From Antedon mediterranea (lineage: Eukaryota; Echinodermata; Crinoidea; Comatulida; Antedonidae), in contig NC_092677.1 of NCBI RefSeq assembly GCF_964355755.1, forward strand, positions 27,314,101 through 27,378,100: a stretch of 64,000 nt of DNA. The letters are read 5' to 3'. The translations under genes were made by a program, and so were the position numbers. This document shows, piece by piece, positions 60,801 through 64,000 of this stretch. Position 1 is the first letter of the stretch; the number at the start of each line of letters is the position of its first letter. The notes under the pieces were generated by a model. The model was not told the origin of the DNA and did no database searches. It saw only the letters and a program-made list of their open reading frames with translations.

Positions 60801-61261
60801 GTATATTGATATAAGCAGTGAGTTAGGCAGATCATAAGTCAGCTCTCCCTAATTGCCTAAGTCACACAGCTGACTTAGGCAGAAACACACAAAAATATAG
60901 TATATTGATATAAGCAGTGAGTTAGGCAGATCATAAGTCAGCTCTCCTTAATTGCCTAAGTCACACAGCTGACTTAGGCAGAAACACAAAAAATATAGTA
61001 TATTGATATAAGCAGTGAGTTAGGCAGATCATAAGTCAGCTCGCCTTAATTGCCTAAGTCACACAGCTGACTTAGGCAGAAACACAAAAAAAATATAGTA
61101 TATTGTTATAAGCAATGAGTTAGGCAGATCATAAGTCAGCTCTCCTTAATTGCCTAAGTCACACTGCTAACTTAGGCAGAAACACAAAAAATATAGTATA
61201 TTGATATAAGCAGTGAGTTAGGCAGAAATTAAAAAAATGACTTAGACACTTTTGTTATGAG
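45808..61261. repeat. 15.5-kb satellite of ~98-bp hairpin units plus longer composite units
   Basis: The basic unit of about 98 bp has TTAATTGCCTAAGTCACACA, GCTGACTTAGGCAGAAACAC, ATAGTATATTGATATAAGCA, GTGAGTTAGGCAGATCATAA and GTCAGCTCTCC. Each contains a 10-bp-stem hairpin, GCCTAAGTCA-CACAGC-TGACTTAGGC. Some units extend into a block of about 230 bp (GACTTAGACACTTTTGTTAT to AAATCATGAGTCTCC). Several carry a further segment with GATCTGAGCATGTGC and TATATAAAAGCACTCAG (47595, 50872, 54984, 58798 and 60033, among others). Large-scale copying is clear: blocks around 48925/50707 and 53037/54819 are both offset by exactly 4112 bp. A 63-codon open frame recurs seven times purely by duplication. One LINE fragment interrupts the array. 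Confidence 0.97.
58916..59369 (+). mobile_element. 5'-truncated non-LTR retrotransposon (C-terminus of reverse transcriptase plus tail)
   Basis: The array sequence CTCTCCT|TAATTGCC is split by 454 foreign bp. An open frame from the left edge to 59241 reads SLPSLVSRRSMFDLQFLYKC and later NGFISRICLLFNN. This matches the end of CR1/Jockey-type reverse transcriptases: a SLxSRRxxxDLxFLYK helix, then an NSFxxRxxxLxN-like segment. It is followed by a short 3' UTR (GGGGCGGGTTTCCCGCTGTTG) and an AAAATAAAAT tail. Only about the last 100 codons remain. No target duplication is apparent at the junctions, which is common in families with short simple-repeat tails. Confidence 0.8.
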
Positions 61262-64000
61262 GCGCAGAGTCGAATAATGGGTTCTGCGCATGTCAATTAT
61301 GCTATAGTAACCACTTTTGACATAAATGGTTACTATAGCATAATAAACATGCGCAGAGTCGAATAATGGGTTCTGCGCATGTCAATTGTGCTATAGTAAC
61401 CACTTTTGACGTAAATGGTTACTATAGCATAATAAACATGCGCAGAGTCGAATAATGGGTTCTGCGCATGCCAATTGTGCTATAGTAACCAGTTTTATCG
61501 AAAAATAAAAAGGTCGAAAATTGGCGATTTTTGGAAAAAATCCCTGTACTATAGTACAGGGAAATTTTCGAAAAATCGTCAATTTTCGACTTTTTTATTT
61601 GTTGACATAAATGGTTACTATAGCATAATAAACATGCGCAGAGTCGAATAATGGGTTGTGCGCATGTCAATTATGCTATAGTAACCATTTTTGACATAAA
61701 TGGTTACTATAGCATAATAAACATGCGCAGAGTTGAATAATGTGTTCTGCTCATGCCAATTGTGCTATAGTAACCAGTTTTATCGAAAAATAAAAAGGTC
61801 GAAAATTGGTCCTTTTTTGAAAAAATCCCTGTACTATAGTACAGAGAAATTTTCGAAATATCGCCAATTTTCGACTTTTTTATTTGTTGACATAAATGGT
61901 TACTATAGCATAATAAACATGGGCAGAGTCGAATAATGGGTTCTGCGCATGTCAATTATGCTATAGTAACCATTTTTTACATAAATGGTTACTATAGCAT
62001 AATAAAACATGCGCAGAGTCGAATAATGGGTTCTGCGCATGCCAATTGTGCTATAGTAACCAGTTTTATCGAAAAATAAAAAGGTCGAAAATTGGCGATT
62101 TTTGGAAAAAATCCCTGTACTATAGTACAGGGAAATTTTCGAAAAATCGCCAATTTTCGACTTTTTTATTTGTTGACATAAATGGTTACTATAGCATAAT
62201 AAACATGCGCAGAGTCGAATAATGGGTTGTGCGCATGTCAATTATGCTATAGTAACCATTTCTTACATAAATGGTTACTATAGAATAATAAAACATGCGC
62301 AGAGTTGAATAATGGGTTCTGCGCATGCCAATTGTGCTATAGTAACCAGTTTTATCGAAAAATAAAAAGGTCGAAAATTGGCGATTTTTGGAAAAAATCC
62401 CTTTACTATAGTACAGGGAAATTTTCGAAAAATCGCCAATTTTCGACTTTTTTATTTGTTGACATAAATGGTTACTATAGCATAATAAACATGCGCAGAG
62501 TCAAATAATGGGTTCTGCGCATGTCAATTATGCTATAGTAATCATTTTTGACATAAATGGTTACTATAACATCAAGCAAGTATAGCATAATAAACATGCG
62601 CAGTGTCGAATAATGGGTTCTGCGCATGCCAATTGTGCTATTGTAACCAGTTTTATCGAAAAATAAAAAGGTCGAAAATTGGTCCTTTTTTGAAAAAATC
62701 CCTGTACTATAGTACAGGGAAATTTTCGAAAAATCGTAAATTTTCGACTTTTTTATTTGTTGACATAAATGGTTACTATAGCATAATAAACATGCGCAGA
62801 GTTGAATAATGGGTTCTGCGCATGCCAATTGTGCTATAGTAACCAGTTTTATCGAAAAATAAAAAGGTCGAAAATTGGTCCTTTTTTGAAAAAATCCCTG
62901 TTCTATAGTACAGAGAAATTTTCGAAAAATCGTAAATTTTCGACTTTTTTATTTGTTGACATAAATGGTTACTATAGCATAATAAACATGCGCAGAGTGG
63001 AATAATGGGTTGTGCGCATGTCAATTATGCTATAGTAACCATTTTTGACATAAATGGTTACTATAGCATAATAAACATGCGGAGAGTTGAATAATGGGTT
63101 CTGCGCATGCCAATTGTGCTATAGTAACCAGTTTTATCGAAAAATAAAAAGGTCGAAAATTGGTCCTTTTTTGAAAAAATCCCTGTACTATAGTACAGGG
63201 AAATTTTCGAAAAATCGTAAATTTTCGACTTTTTTATTTGTTGACATAAATGGTTACTATAGCATAATAAACATGCGCAGAGTTGAATAATGGGTTCTGC
63301 GCATGCCAATTGTGCTATAGTAACCAGTTTTATCGAAAAATAAAAAGGTCGAAAATTGGTCTTTTTTGAAAAAATCCCTGTACTATAGTACAGAGAAATT
63401 TTCGAAATATCGCCAATTTTCGACTTTTTTATTTTTCGATAAAACTGGTTACTATAGCATAATAAACATGCGCAGAGTTGAATAATGGGTTCTGCGCATG
63501 ACAATTGTGCTATAGTAACCAGTTTTATCGAAAAATAAAAAGGTCGAAAATTGGCGATTTTTGGAAAAAATCCCTTTACTATAGTACAGGGAAATTTTCG
63601 TGTACTATAGTACAGGGAAATTTTCAAAAAATCGCCAATTTTCGACTTTTTTATTTGTTGACATAAATGGTTACTATAGCATAATAAACATGCGCAGAGT
63701 CGAATAATGGGTTGTGCGCATGTCAATTATGCTATAGTAACCATTTTTTACATAAATGGTTACTATAGAATAATAAAACATGCGCAGAGTTGAATAATGG
63801 GTTCTGCGCATGCCAATTGTGCTATAGTAACCAGTTTTATCGAAAAATAAAAAGGTCGAAAATTGGCGATTTTTGGAAAAAATCCCTTTACTATAGTACA
63901 GGGAAATTTTCGAAAAATCGCCAATTTTCGACTTTTTTATTTGTTGACATAAATGGTTACTATAGCATAATAAACATGCGCAGAGTCGAATAATGGGTTC
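61262..64000. repeat. Tandem array of fold-back (MITE-like) elements, running off the window
   Basis: About ten copies of a core hairpin, spaced roughly 190-300 bp. Three nested palindromes recur: CATGCGCAGA...TCTGCGCATG; ATTATGCTATAGTAACCATT with its complement across TTGACAT; and a core in which GTCGAAAATTGGCGATTTTT pairs with AAAAATCGCCAATTTTCGAC around CCCTGTACTATAGTACAGGG. A variant core (TTGGTCCTTTTTTG) loses part of the pairing. Open frames of 63-221 codons on both strands are mirror products of the inverted repeats, not genes. The unit TATAGTAACCA...TGGTTACTATA with TA borders suggests an original MITE of about 200 bp. Confidence 0.93.

Noticed and set aside
45808-61261. CRISPR-like regular array of palindromic repeats
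   Set aside because: Spacing and palindromes are superficially similar, but the intervening sequences are repeated rather than unique and the genome is eukaryotic.
61391-63993. Many frames of 63-221 codons on both strands
   Set aside because: Mirror-image by-products of the fold-back array; frames on opposite strands encode near-identical repeats of each other.
45808-64000. A functional link between the palindromic arrays and the SIDT-like gene
   Set aside because: Only shared location and the general dsRNA theme suggest it; nothing in the sequence supports it.

Overview
The window looks like animal nuclear DNA. It is AT-rich, its genes have short GT-AG exons in long introns, and much of it is tandem or interspersed repeat. 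The two genes found and the GGCCTAGCC-type islands (near 22870 and 39800) suggest an invertebrate deuterostome, most likely an echinoderm. That placement is inference, not proof.

There are two protein-coding genes, both on the + strand. (1) 9733-19780 holds the last seven coding exons (205 codons plus stop) of a SID1 transmembrane family (SIDT1/SIDT2-like) gene. Its earlier exons were not found and probably lie left of the window. (2) 36344-42714 holds a complete three-exon coding region (139 aa) for a PEA-15-like death-effector-domain protein. A possible untranslated first exon is at 26567-26635.

Layout. 1-6975 is mostly a 101-bp satellite with higher-order structure. 6976-9732 is non-coding. 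9733-19780 is the SIDT 3' half; its introns hold three copies of one MITE, a 35-unit 79/76-bp array, and a 73-bp array built from the end of an exon together with its splice donor. 19781-36300 is non-coding, with MITEs, two tRNA-related SINE-like elements, a 1.3-kb ATC/ATT microsatellite and a 29-bp minisatellite. 36309-42714 is the PEA15-like gene, with tandem repeats and transposon remnants in its introns. 42715-45574 is 3' flank with an 18-bp minisatellite. 45575-64000 is a fold-back element, then a 15.5-kb satellite carrying a hairpin in every unit and interrupted by a 5'-truncated LINE, then an array of the same fold-back element running off the window end.

The two genes have no evident functional link: one encodes a polytopic membrane protein, the other a cytoplasmic ERK/death-domain adaptor. 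I found no new multi-gene system. The most unusual signals are structural: a tandem repeat that multiplies a working 5' splice site nine times, and satellite hairpins whose loops have been cleanly inverted in some copies.
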